DNA from: Piezodorus guildinii
Lineage: Eukaryota; Arthropoda; Insecta; Hemiptera; Pentatomidae
NCBI GenBank assembly: GCA_023052935.1
Contig: CM041293.1
Span: 179,662,789 to 179,726,788, forward strand
Direction: 5' to 3'
DNA length: 64,000 bases
In this document: piece by piece, positions 10,794-21,944 of the stretch
Position numbering within the stretch: the first letter of the stretch is position 1
Layout: the number at the start of each line of letters is the position of its first letter
Made by a program: the position numbers and the translations under genes
The notes under the pieces: model-generated
The model's input: only the letters and a program-made list of their open reading frames with translations
Databases searched by the model: none
Told to the model about the DNA's origin: nothing

Positions 10794-11414
10794 TATTTAT
10801 TTATTTATTTTTTTTATTAGCTGGCATAGGGTTGCACCGCGACCAGACGGTCTATTGTGTGCCATAGAATCACACGGTGTTAGATTTAAAACACGAGTTT
10901 AGTAGCAGAAGCAAACTTCAGAAGGTTGTTAGGATTAACAAGTTTGTTGTTAGTGGTGTATTCTTTGCGGTCTTCACTTAATAAAGTGAACCTTAACATA
11001 GCTAGCCTGTCACAGTGGCAGACTATATGAAACGATGTTTCCTCCTCCGTGCCACATAGTCTGCATAGAGGGGTGTCAGAAATACCAAGTTTAAACATGT
11101 GGTAGTTAAGTTTGCTGTGTCCTGTATAGATAGCAGTCAAGGTTTTCAGGCATGACCTACTCATACCAAGAAGACACTTCCTTCTGCCGGTACTAGGATC
11201 ATCTAGGAATTTGAGTGATTGTCTAAGTCCTTTGTTTAGCCAAAGTTGTTTAAATTTAAACAAGTAGGATTGATTGATGTTCCTAAAGGCATGACTTAAG
11301 CTGATTCCACTTAGGGGTTCTTGTGTCATGGGAATCGTTGCTGATCCCCTCCTAGCTAATTCATCAGCTTTTTCGTTTCCACTGAAACCAGAATATCCAG
11401 GTACCCATTCAAAG
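10794..11414 (-). mobile_element. 5'-truncated LINE insertion (RNase H end plus CCHC-like tail)
   Basis: The minus-strand translation gives WVPGYSGFSGNEKADELAR, the end of a Jockey/I-type RNase H. An in-frame C-terminal domain follows with CRLCG...EEETSFHIVCHC, a typical post-RNH cysteine motif, and runs to the stop at 10886. The left end has a TTTA-rich tail, the reverse of a poly(A)-like 3' end. A 13-bp target duplication, gtggttagccttt, lies at 10781-10793 and 11415-11427. The coding part is uninterrupted, so this is a fairly recent dead-on-arrival copy. Confidence 0.9.
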
Positions 11415-11427
11415 GTGGTTAGCCTTT

Positions 11428-11700
11428 GTCATGTCATTCTTCGAAATGCCCCTACCCTAAGGTAACTTTTTATTGTGCGAGACAGTGTTCTGACAGAGAT
11501 TCCCATTTTCCAAGGCATGATTTTCTTTTTTCAAATGGGATTTCCAAGCAGCCACTGCTCTCACTGGATTTGCCATTCCTACAGTGTGGGGACTTAATCT
11601 GTAAATATCTGAAAATAATGTGACAAAGGCGAGGATTATCCACATAATACCCAAGGATGTAAACAAAGTTCAATTTTGTAACAGCATTTATGGCAGAACT
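11428..11700 (-). pseudogene. Continuation of the Tc1/mariner-like relic
   Basis: This lies on the far side of the LINE target duplication, so it was contiguous with 10160-10793. Several short minus-strand frames overlap here in different phases, which fits a frameshifted transposase N-terminal half. I could not recognise a specific motif, so assignment rests on position. Confidence 0.4.
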
Positions 11701-11816
11701 AGGTATATGTTTTTGTCATATCATGGGAAAAGTTGAGCATGAATGCTCTGGAAAATGGAGATAAAGATATATATTGTATTCATACCATGAACCAAATATT
11801 GATTTTTTTTTTTCAG

Positions 11817-11876
11817 GTATTAGTGACAAAAAGATTTCAGTAAAAGAAGAAATGACAGTTGAAGCTGAATCATTTT
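11817..11876 (+). CDS. C2H2 zinc-finger gene, exon 2
   Basis: A 60-nt exon between a polypyrimidine acceptor (gatttttttttttcag, ending 11816) and the donor gtaagt (11877). Read from phase 1 it gives C-I-S-D-K-K-I-S-V-K-E-E-M-T-V-E-A-E-S-F and leaves phase 1, as the first coding exon requires. The V-K-E-E and E-A-E tracts resemble the acidic, SUMO-consensus-like linkers common at the N-termini of insect zinc-finger proteins. No folded domain is predicted. Confidence 0.75.
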
Positions 11877-12120
11877 GTAAGTTTTTCCTTTGTAAACTTT
11901 TTGAATGTTACATTTATGTTACTATATTAATTGCTTTTAAGATGTGTGGGAATTCAAAATTTTAAGGTACTTTATGGTGGAATAAGAAATATTTAATATT
12001 TTTTTATTAATTTTTGTTGTTTCTTATTTTATGTATTAATTATGTTTACGAAAATACAGTTTTGAGATGTAATATTCAGTTGCTTAGCTATAGTAACACT
12101 TATTATTGTTTCCTTATCAG

Positions 12121-12192
12121 CAGGTGGGCTTACTCAGATAAAAGAAGAAACACATGTGAAGCAAGAAGAGGAACTGATAATCTCAGATGAAG
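12121..12192 (+). CDS. C2H2 zinc-finger gene, exon 3
   Basis: A 72-nt exon from the acceptor tccttatcag|cag to the donor gtgag (12193), phase 1 in and out. It encodes G-G-L-T-Q-I-K-E-E-T-H-V-K-Q-E-E-E-L-I-I-S-D-E, again with VK.EE-type motifs (I-K-E-E, V-K-Q-E-E). The acceptor is a NAGNAG tandem (tcagcag), so the 5' edge may be 12121 or 12124, changing one residue without shifting frame. This exon can join to 16877 (zinc fingers) or, in phase, to 24010. Confidence 0.75.
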
Positions 12193-12241
12193 GTGAGAAA
12201 GAATAATTTTACGAACTACGGAATTGGTTTGTTGCTCTATT

Positions 12242-12520
12242 AATTTAACGTCACTTTATGCTATTGTGACCAATCGGATGATGCTACAGTGGGAGCCCTA
12301 AATTTTGCCTATTAAGATTTTAATTAGGATAGGGATCTTTTAATAGTGCCTGTAATTGTTATAATGGCTCGTTACCACCATTTTTCTCCCCTCTGAAAGG
12401 CAGTATAACCATGGATGTTTCACTCTGTTTAAAAATATCCTACGGCCACCTGCAGGTTTGAACGCAGAACCTTGGACCTAGAAGGCTTATATAATAGCCA
12501 CTACACCATAGGTGACACCC
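12242..12520 (-). mobile_element. tRNA-SINE family 1, diverged full-length copy
   Basis: On the minus strand it runs from a degenerate head (gtgtcacctatggtgtagtg) through a B-box-like region to the family tail at 12242. It is more diverged than the neighbouring copy and lies in intron 3, 50 bp after exon 3. Confidence 0.75.
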
Positions 12521-12631
12521 AACCCCCCGAATCAGTATAATAGTGGTATATAAAGAACCTTAGTTTGAAAAATATTTGATAAGCTGGTGTCTTGATGAAT
12601 CTTGATACCAATAAAATGAACTGAACTGAGA

Positions 12632-12916
12632 GGGGATCACTTGTAGCTGGGTGGTTAGCATAACAGCCTCCTATGCCAAAGGTCACGGGTTCAAACCCAC
12701 AGGTGGTCCTAGGATTTTTTAATGGGAGTAAAAAATCCCTAGTTATTAGGTCCTTAGGAGGAGACGTTAAAAGGTGGTCCTGAGCCTGTGCAATGTTAGG
12801 TACTTGTTAAAGGTCCCTATCCTAATAAAACCTGGATAGGCAAAATTTAGGACTACCACTGTAGCATCGTCCGATTAGCCATAGTAGCATAAAGTGACGT
12901 TAAATAAATAAACAAA
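12632..12916 (+). mobile_element. tRNA-SINE family 1, complete reference copy
   Basis: A complete element: the head ggggatcacttgtagctggg has an A-box-like gtggttagcataa and a B box (gggttcaaaccc, about 12688). A unique body follows, then the tail 'agtgacgttaaataaataaac'. A 10-bp target duplication, tgaactgaga, lies at 12622-12631 and 12917-12926. The B box fits an RNA polymerase III internal promoter. It sits in intron 3 of the zinc-finger gene. Confidence 0.9.
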
Positions 12917-13230
12917 TGAACTGAGAAAAAGTACTCAGATGATTTTGGCTGTTTACTTTTTGAGCTTGACACATATAAGTTACCGTTTGTGAGTATTAAT
13001 ATGTACCATGTATTGAAAGTACTATACCTTTGTTGCATAATTTTTTTGTTTTTGTTATATATGGAGAATTTATTTGAATTTCATGAAGTCTAAATGTAGT
13101 GTTTAGGTATGTTAAAAATTTTGAGCTGCTATCACACTATATCAAATAACCTAAATCCGAGTACAATTATTTTTATTTATAATTTCTATCTATATATTCC
13201 CGTCTAAATTAGTTGCAGGCTGAGCATTTT
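12917..13230 (+). repeat. Source copy of the 310-bp segment also at 4138-4452
   Basis: Intron sequence just downstream of the complete SINE. The inverted copy near 4.1-4.45 kb carries the same SINE and this flank, including the right-hand target duplication. This locus is therefore the likely donor. Confidence 0.75.
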
Positions 13231-13680
13231 TTCTTTTCTAGATTAGCAGTCTCCTCTCTTCTATTGAGCATAGTTTGTCAACCGAAAGATCACAAATCAA
13301 CAGCTTTGAATCTATTTAATTCTGTGTCTTAAAAATATTATTATATCTTAAATTCTATGTTAGCGTAAGCGATGTTGGAAACCAAAAAAATATATGGGAA
13401 CATAGACTCGACCTTATAAAAAGCTGGTCTCCGAGCACAAAATTTAAAGTAAAGTGTTGAGGTAATGTTAAGAAGAAAATTGATTTGAATAGATAAAAAG
13501 AATTAAAGTTTAATCTTGAAACAAGAAAAAATTTACAAATAAATCATTGGTTTCCTAACAAAAGAAAAAAAATTAAACTTCTTTCATATAAACAAAATGT
13601 AAGAAAATAAAATTATGTTTGTGTGTTAATATAAGCCTACAAACTATTAATATACTACCAATATACAATTATAAATTTAG

Positions 13681-13907
13681 GTAGAAATAATCTGTAGTCA
13701 GTATTTTTTAATATTTTAATTTGGCTGACGTTTCGACTCAAACTTGTGAGCCATCATCAGGGCATTACTGAGCCAAGTCAAGCATAAACTGCTTGAGTTT
13801 ATGCTTGGACATGGCTGTTATACCCTACTGTTGGCACACCAAGTTTGAGCCAAGACGTCGGAAAAATTAAAATATTAAAAAAAAGACTGTCTCCCGATTA
13901 TTTCTAC
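13681..13907 (-). mobile_element. Second palindromic element with hammerhead-like core
   Basis: The outer arms begin gtagaaataat (13681-13691) and end attatttctac (13897-13907). The inner 11-bp stem is 13780-13790 with 13796-13806, and everything is centred near 13793. On the minus strand, CTGATGA (13760-13754), a 5-bp stem II, and GAAACGTC (13734-13727) form a hammerhead-like core with a GUC triplet. The right arm carries a decayed version. The organisation matches 343-612 but the sequence differs, so this is another family member rather than a recent duplicate. Confidence 0.75.
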
Positions 13908-14439
13908 AGTCCATCCTCAACAAATATAAATAGATAAAAAAATATATTAATTTTAATTATATAATGAGCCACTGCAATTTGAAAATTGGTATATAACTCC
14001 TCTCGATGTTGCTTCAGTACTTCTTGTAAAATACCAGAAGAAGATGCCTATCGATCGATAAATACTTCCTGGTCGCTGGTTCGAACGATACTGACCATTG
14101 GGCAGTATGGATACACTCTTATCTAGTTTAATTTCATATAACATACATCATACAATGGTACTATGTACACAAAATAACTAAAATATTCCTCTTGTTTCAT
14201 TTAAATAAATTCAATTAAATCTTAAATGCCTAGTAAATCATACTACAAACAAAAATAATGTACAGGCTCAAACATACTAAAATACAACAAGATTTCCTGA
14301 TTTTGCTCTAATGACTATTGTTACTTTTGAATTATAAAGTACTTATTTGGTGTATTGTTATTTTTTGTTAAGATTAAAATTTTTAAAAAGTTCCTATAAA
14401 ATATATAGTTCTAATGATGTAAGAATAGTTAACTGTATG

Positions 14440-15150
14440 ACTGTAATTTTGAGGAGAAGCTAATTCAGGGGTCCAATCATCAAAAAACTTAATTAAATTA
14501 TAAGTATATAATAATGATTCATGTCCTCCAGGAAACACTTAACCCTATAAACATGGAAATAAATGCCCGGAAAACGAAAATCATGAAGGTAGGAAGAAGA
14601 GAGAACCAAATTGGACGAGTCATCAAGCTAGGGGCAGAAAAGTTTGATCACGTGAAGAATTTTAAATATCTAGGCACACATCTAAATGAGCAGGGCTGGA
14701 TGGGCAAAGGCATAAATGAAAGAATAAAGACTGCCCAAAGGTGTTTTCCATCACTTAAGAAGGGCTTCTTAAGCAAAAGAGAGGTCTCCAAACATACAAA
14801 AATAGTAATATAATAGTAATACAAGACAACTTTCTTACCTATACTGACGAATGCTAGCGAATCCTGGACCCTCACCACTGAACATAAAAGCCAACTCCAG
14901 GGTATGGAGATGCACTACTTTAGGAAAGTTGAAGGTAAGACAAAGAGAAACAAAATGAGAAATACCACAATAAGATCCAACCTTGATGTGAAATAGGCCA
15001 AGTATATTGAAGAAAACAGCTATGATGGTATGGCCATGTCTCAAGAATGTCGGAGGATCGCGTGGAAAAAGCAACGTATGAGGTGAAAGTAGAGGGAGGG
15101 AGACCAAGAGGAAGACTTGGGAGGATGGGATCAGGAAAGCTTGTAGAAAA
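14440..15150 (+). pseudogene. LINE reverse transcriptase C-terminal relic
   Basis: An open stretch from 14514 has INARKTKIMKV, then VKNFKYLGTHLNEQG and ERIKTAQRCF, the hallmark of the RT thumb region of LINE ORF2. After a break at 14813 the similarity continues in another frame with SESWTLTTEHKSQLQG and a MHYFRKV block. It is frameshifted, truncated at both ends and not functional. It ends where the 15153 repeat begins. Confidence 0.75.
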
Positions 15151-15152
15151 AA

Positions 15153-16532
15153 TCTGGTGCGGGCAACACACGACTTTCAATTACTTCCGTTTTTAAAATT
15201 GATTAAAGAATTTTCAAATACAGTTAGGGATAAAAATGAATGAAACCATTAAAGAATTAATTAAATTGAATTTCTATAGAAACATGTGTTTTATTAAGAA
15301 ATCTATTATATTATTATCTAAAATAATCAGTTAGTTTTATCGGCTTTTCATCACTCTCTATTAACTTTTACAAGCTTGTGTATATGATAATATTTTTTAT
15401 AAAATCTTTGGCTTTCCAACGGTATATAAAACATGTATATGACTCTTCTTATGTTCAAAAATAAAAAAATTGCATTAAAACAACATTTTTTCAGTTTTTG
15501 CCTTTAGTTGTTTATCAAATTCGCTCAACTTGCATATTTAGCTGTTAATTACTAATGCTAGCAAGATAATATAGTTATGTTTATAGCATCTACAGAATTA
15601 AAGGTACTTCAGAGGAAGAAAATTTAAAATATCGGCATTTACAGAAATAGTCTGACTGGGCTTCAATGATGATATTTTAAATTTCCTTTCTCTAAAGTAC
15701 CTTTAATTTTGGAGATTCTATAAATATAGCCATATTATCTTGTTAGCATTGATAAATAACAGCTAAATATGGAAGTTGAGTGAATTTGATGGACAACTAT
15801 TGAAGAAAGCTGAAAACATATTTTTTAAAGGCAATTTTTTGTTTTTGAACATGAAAACAGTAACATAGATGTATCGTGTAATACCGTTAGGAAGCTAAAT
15901 TTTTTTTTAGTGTTGAGGTAGCATCTGATGTGATGAATCTGTATATTATAAATCCATATTACGATTCTTGTGTTCAAAAACAAAAAAATGCATTAACAAG
16001 TATGTTTGCACTTTTCTCCTTTAGTTGTTTATCAAGTTCGCTCAACATTCATATTTACCCATTATTTATAGATGCTAATAAAATGATTTTCCATTTTTTT
16101 TTTTTTTTAAATCTACGAAATTAAAGGTACTTTAGAGGAAGAAAATTTAAAATATCAGCATTTAAGCCCTGTTATACTATTTAATCAGAATTTAACATAC
16201 ATGATATTAAAGCCCATTAAATTTTACTTCGATATAGCGAGTTTAATCAAAATCGTTAGAGCCGTTTTTGAGAAAATCGTAAAAAGGTGCAAAATGCATG
16301 TTATAAAGTACATCTTCCAGGCAGCTGATTTTGAAATTTCAGATTCGTAGAACTTTTCGTCTTCGCCCAGTAGTTACCACATACATACACACACAACAGA
16401 CACACAGACCTTTTTGCGGGACTTGGTTATTTGGACTCAGGGTACCCTAAAACTTGTATTTCCGTTGAAAACTGGAATTAGAAAATTTTCACGATCGCAA
16501 TACTTTCCCTAACTATATATAGTAAGTGAAAG
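15153..16532 (+). repeat. Copy A of the 'ctggtgcgggcaacac' non-autonomous repeat
   Basis: It opens with tctggtgcgggcaacacacg followed by ctttcaattac, and closes with actatatatagtaagtgaaag. The ends thus share the inverted word ctttcacttac/gtaagtgaaag, as in the other copies. It has no coding capacity. Inside, arms at about 15395-15640 and 15675-15900 are inverted repeats of each other, so this copy contains its own foldback and is longer than the others. It lies in intron 3, upstream of the zinc-finger exon and inverted relative to copy B. Confidence 0.8.
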
Positions 16533-16876
16533 AAAAAAGGATATAGATTGGAGATCAGCGAGAGAAATGGTGCAGAATAGAAATGCCTGGATCAGCCTCT
16601 ACAAGCGACCCACTCACACTGCTGTGCGGTAGAGATGAAAGATGAAGAAGAAATTTAATAAATTAAATTAAGTTAATAATGGCTGCATTATTAACTGCAT
16701 AGTTAATTTTCACCTTAAATAAGTGTTTTGATGACTGCACCCACAATTAACTTCTCCTCTATAAATAGTTTTATTTATTAGTGTCAAGAATATTGATTTT
16801 TTAGTATATTTAATTTTATAGTTTAATAGTAATAGTTTTATTTTATTTTTTTAATATAGCAATTTATTTCTTACAG

Positions 16877-17778
16877 ATACCGAGGATGGTTTCGATAAAG
16901 ATGAGAAGTCCAATCAATGCCCTTCCAGTGACCATAAATCAATTATACCACAAGAATTGAAAATAGATTCAATAACCTGCTATAGTAATGAAAAACCTCA
17001 TCAATGTCCCCACTGTGATTATAAGTCATACAAATCTCTAGATTTGAAAAGACATTTAATGACCCGCCATATTGTTGTTGAGAATCCTGATCAATTTACT
17101 TATTATGATCATAATTCAGCACAATCTATAAGTCTGAAAAATTATATAATGAGCCATCAAGAACCTCAGCAGTGCCCTCAGTGTGATTATAAAACTATTG
17201 ATTCTTCAGAGCTGAAAAGACATATAATGGTCCATCATACAGGTGAGAAGCCTCTGCAATGTCCCCATTGTGATTTTACAACATTGAAATCTGGAAGTCT
17301 GAAACATCACAAAGTGACCCATCACACTGTTAGAAAGCTTCTTCCATGCCCTCATTGTGATTATCAATCTATCAGATCTATAGATTTGAAAAGACACATA
17401 ATGACCCGTCATACAGCCGAGAAGCCTCATCATTGTCCTTATTGTGACTATAGGTCAGTACGGTCTGAAAGTTTAAAAAATCACATAATGGCTCATCATA
17501 CTGGCGACGAGCCTCACCAATGCCCTTATTGCGAATACAGGTCAGTACAAATTGGAAATATGAAATGTCACATAATGGCCCATCATACACATGAAAAGCC
17601 TCATAAATGTACCCATTGCGATTATAAGTCTGTTCAAGCTATAAGTTTAAAAAATCATATAATGGCCCGACATACAGGAGAGAAGCCTCATCGCTGTCCT
17701 CATTGTGACTATAAAGCAGTTACCTCTGGAAATTTGAAAAGGCATTTAATATCCCGTCATGCTAATGATGTCACATGA
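16877..17778 (+). CDS. C2H2 zinc-finger gene, terminal exon with nine finger units
   Basis: The acceptor ttatttcttacag ends at 16876; the exon is read in phase 1 to TGA at 17776-17778. It supplies residues 53-352 of the spliced protein. Nine finger units run from about residue 96 to the C-terminus. Most follow C-X2-C-X12-H-X4-H in the form CPHCDY.......LKRH, joined by TGEKP-type linkers. Unit 2 has lost its cysteines and one histidine (YYDH...NYIMSH). The family binds DNA in the nucleus, but the site and targets are unknown. No KRAB, BTB or ZAD domain is visible. Possible polyadenylation signals (AATAAA-like) occur at about 17788 and 18220. Confidence 0.9.
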
Positions 17779-19099
17779 ATTGTTTGGAAAATAAATCGAT
17801 TTGAGAAAATATTTGGAAGATGCAAATATTGGTCATCATATTGGTGAAAAGCTCAATTGAATTCTTTTTGTTGAAAAGAAAGGCTTTTGAAACATTCAAT
17901 AGATGTTGATTTGTAATATATTTTACATTCTCTTATCAGCAATTACATTATTTTATTATTTAATAGTAGCTGGTTTAAAGAATGGATAAAATTACATTCA
18001 AATGGGATTTAGTGTCTGTGAGATGGAAGTCAGATGCTTACTATTGTTGATGCAGTCGAAGAAAATTAAAAAGTAACATTTAAAATTTTCTATTATTTAA
18101 AATTATATTTGTTATTATTACAAATTACAATGTCACCAAAAAACAAAATAAAAAAGATTTAAAATTCCTCCTTTGTCTTTTGTCCATTATATGATATTGT
18201 ATATTCAAATATAAAAGTTAAAATAAATACATTGGTCCTTTTTTATATTATTTATATTGGTGTGTTCCTTGTCTTTTTCAGATAAAAAGTCATTAAATAA
18301 ATAAAAACTAGTCACTTTTTTTGGTAGAAACATGAAAATTAATAGAAAATAGAAAGGACTATCAAAATGCATGATGTAAATAAGAATTATTTATTTGGAA
18401 TTAAAAAAATATATATAACAAATGTACTATCCAAAAGCAGGATGTACGAAAAAATAATAAATACAATTGATAATGCATTACTAATCAAATTCACATACAC
18501 ATCAATAAAACATAATAAAGTTTTTATTTATTTACTATATTAAGGTGTTTTATAAGATTCTTACTTGTTATTGGTGCAAAATCAATTTACAATACTTGTA
18601 GTTTGAGATTAATTTACAGCACTATTTAACAATAATGACAACATCTGTTTTATTAACTTCTTCCATCTCTCAGGAAGCCTCATTATGTTCTCTTTCCAAA
18701 ATCCTTAAGGTTTACTTAAAAAATATTCAACGAGGAAAAACTTATGGGACACACTGGTATTTAAACCTACTTTCAATAGTTAGAAATTAAGAAGAGTTAG
18801 ATAATAAACAATAATTACTAGATAATACAACAATTTCTTTTGATTTGGCCAAAGAACAAATAATTGCTGAAAAAAAATTGATAAATCTCCATATAAGTTA
18901 AATTTTATTTCACAAATAGAATCAAAGGAGTGATCATTGTAAAATATTTGATATGCACATTTAATAAGACATGATATAGAAATTATGCAGGTATTGATGG
19001 CAACGATGTAATCTAAAATATGTAAATACAACAATGAGATAGATATGAGTGCATAGGTCTTAAAGAGAGTCTGAAAATTAACCACAGGTCCCTATTTTT
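17779..19099. other. 3' flank of the zinc-finger gene
   Basis: AT-rich sequence likely to include the 3' untranslated region. No second gene or recognised repeat is seen before copy B starts at 19100. The minus-strand frames at 18780-19085 are AT-driven. Confidence 0.5.
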
Positions 19100-19980
19100 A
19101 CTTTCACTTACTATATACAGTAAGAGGAAGTATTGCGATCGTGAAAATTTTCGAATTCCAGTTTTCAACGGAAATACACATTTTAGAGTCCCCTGAGTCC
19201 AAATAACCAAGTCCCACGAAAAGGTCTGTGTGTGTGGTAACTCCTGGGCGGAAACGGTAAGTCCTATGAAACTGAAATTTCATATTTAAGACAAATATAC
19301 GTCCGACACATTACAAAACCTTTTTCATCAAAATGAACTTACCAAAAGAGCCACTTTATATCATGCATTTTGCACCTTTTTTCGATTTTCTTGAAAACGG
19401 TTCCAACGATTTTGATTAAACTCACTATATCGATGTAAAATTTCATGGACTTTAATATCATGTAGGTTTCATTCTGATTAAAATGGTCTGACAGGGCTTA
19501 AATGCCGATATTTTAAATTTTCTATCACTAAAGTACCTTTAATTTTGTTAATTCTATAAAAAATAACTATATTATCTTGTTACCACTGATGTCAAAACAG
19601 GTAAATATGTAAGTTGTGCAATTTAAAAAACAACTAAAGGAGAAAACTTAAAAAAAAAAAAAAATGTTAAGCAATTTTTTGTTTTTGAACATAAGAGCAG
19701 TAATATACATGTATGATATACGTTGGAAAGCTAAAATTTTAGAAAAAATATTATCTTATACTCAAGCTTTTAAAAGTTAATAAAGAGTGATGAAAAGAAG
19801 ATAAAACTAACTGATTATTTTAGATAATAATATAATAGATTTTTTAATAAAACACGTTTCTATATAAATTCAATTTAATTCTTCAATAGTTTCACGTATT
19901 TTTATCTCTAACTGTATTTGTAAATTCTTTCATTGATTTTAAAAATGGAGGTAAGTGAAAGTCGTGTTGCCCGCACCAGA
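19100..19980 (-). repeat. Copy B of the 'ctggtgcgggcaacac' repeat
   Basis: A minus-strand copy with both family ends: ctttcacttactatata at the left edge and gttgcccgcaccaga at the right. It shares the blocks 'acggaaatacac', 'cctgagtccaaataacc' and 'ttttcgattttcttgaaaac' with copies A, C and D. It has no ORF. With copy A it forms an inverted pair around the zinc-finger exon. Confidence 0.85.
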
Positions 19981-20415
19981 TTTTTATTTGTTCATTTAAG
20001 TATTTTATAATTCTGTGTGAATTATTCATAAGTGCATAGTTCCTTCTATTAGACACAATCATATGTTGAAAATTACGATATTCCAACGATAACAACTTTA
20101 ATCTTACCTGTAAAATGTTCTACTAGATAAATTTTACAAAAAGTAAAACAACAGCAGAAGGTTTTTAAGGATTTTAAGTTTAGCACTGTCAAAGAGCACT
20201 ACTAAACAAATTAATAACACAGAGAAACATATTTTTAATCCTTCAAAAGCTCACTGTCCTACTACCCAGACCAAGCACAGCCATCAGCAACAACAAAGTA
20301 CCAAGGACCAGTGACGTCATCAGGATTGTCCGACATATTGACCCTTCTGGAACGAAGTAAACACCTTGATTTATGATCAGTTAAGGTTAACTGGAACTAA
20401 GCATATCTCTAATTA
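19981..20415. other. Unassigned spacer
   Basis: No gene seen. A few mixed-composition phrases near 20260-20350 (for example 'cagaccaagcacagccatc') may be remnants of an unrecognised repeat. Confidence 0.4.
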
Positions 20416-21664
20416 TTCGGTGTTCGTAGTTCGTAGAGAAATTTGGACAAAAATAAAAATTGATGAACAGCTTAAAATGTATTTATTTAATCTACAAAAT
20501 ACTTACCACCGTTAGCGATTACCCTTTCCCAACGGCTTGGAAGGTCCATTATCTCTTTTTTCCAAAAATCACTGTCCTTACTCCTGAAGAACAATAATAG
20601 GTCCGTTTTGACGTCTTCTTCTGAAGAGTAGGATTTCCCTGGTAGACAATTTTCGAGGGAACGGAAAAGATGAAAATCCAAAGGAGCAGTTACAGGAGAG
20701 TACGGCAGGTGAGGTGAAACCTCCCATTTGAAGCTTAATAACTTTTGCCGTGTCCTTAAAGACACATGGGGCCTAGCGTTGTCTTGGTGGAATAGCACTC
20801 CTTTCCGATTTGCCAACTCTGGCCGTTTCTCTTCAATTGCTGCCTTCAATCTAACTGGGCACAGTAAAAGTCCGTATTTATAGTTTGGTTTTGTGGAAGG
20901 AGCTCAAAATGTATGGATCCCTTCCAATCCCACCAAATACTGAGCATCACGTTTCTTGGATGCAAGCCGGCCTTTGTTGTTGCGAGCGGCGTCGTTCCAG
21001 GCAATCCCCAAGATTTTTTTCGGTTGGTGTTGATGTAGAGAGTCAATTTCTCGCCACCAGTAACAACACGTTTCAAAAATGGATCCTCCACATTTTTTTT
21101 CAGCAGCAAATCACAACATGAAATCCTTTCAATAGTTTCCTTACTCTCAGCTCATGGGAAACCCAAACGTCGTAACGACAGACGTACCAGGCCTTATTTG
21201 GATGATCTAAAACGGTCGATTTGCAGGCTCTTAACTCCGTGGCTATCTCACGGACAATAATTCGTGGATTGTTTGCGATGATCGTCATAATATCATCGAT
21301 GTCAAGAGTTGAACTACGGTCTTCCAAATTGAAATCTCATGATCTAAACCGCGAAAATCACATCTGAACCGTGCTATCAGCAATTGGATCGCTGTCATAT
21401 ACGTCACGAATCTTTCTTGCAGTTTGGGCTGCGTTTTTCCCTTTTTTATAAAAGAAAAACATAATATGCCGAAAATGGACTGAATCGTCACTCATAAACT
21501 ACACTACTGAGCTTTAATAAAGACGAATTCAGTGTGTAAAAATAGTTAATTCCATGAAGATTGAAGGTATATAAATAAACATTAGCTTTGTAATTCAATT
21601 TTAGTAGAAAAATAAAAGGTAAAGTTTATTTTAAAAATCTCTACGAACTTTTCGGACAACCCAA
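20416..21664 (-). mobile_element. Mariner transposon, inactive
   Basis: The 1.25-kb length, flanking TA at both edges and imperfect terminal inverted repeats (right end reads ttgggttgtccgaaaagttc on the minus strand) fit mariner. The transposase runs from ATG at 21495 to the stop at 20487, about the family length of 340 residues, but is spread over at least three frames. The N-terminal helix-turn-helix block (KKGKNAAQTARKIRDVY in a shifted frame), LFHQDNARPH and LDFHLFRSL are recognisable. The first catalytic aspartate motif, TGDEKW in active relatives, reads TGGEKL here. Both frame damage and this change make it non-functional. Confidence 0.92.
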
Positions 21665-21944
21665 TAGCTACGTATAAAAATATTAATTCGAATAAGCATA
21701 TGTATCTGAAAGTCATTAATTTTATGCAGTCACAGATGAGATTTATCATATTGTATTTTCTTATTGGATTTGTTAATAATTATGGTGAGACTTGTTGATA
21801 ATACATAATATTAATTGACTCTAATAGTAGTACAGCCATTTCAATATTTCCAATTTCCTATCTATGGTATTAACTTGATGTTTAAAATTGCTATTTTGAA
21901 AGATTTTTAAGAATTTGTAGTTTTTAGTTTCAAACTCGTGTTTG

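Noticed and set aside
17206..17590. Minus-strand frames across the zinc-finger exon
   Set aside because: They are reverse-strand shadows of the repeated finger codons, with no independent support.
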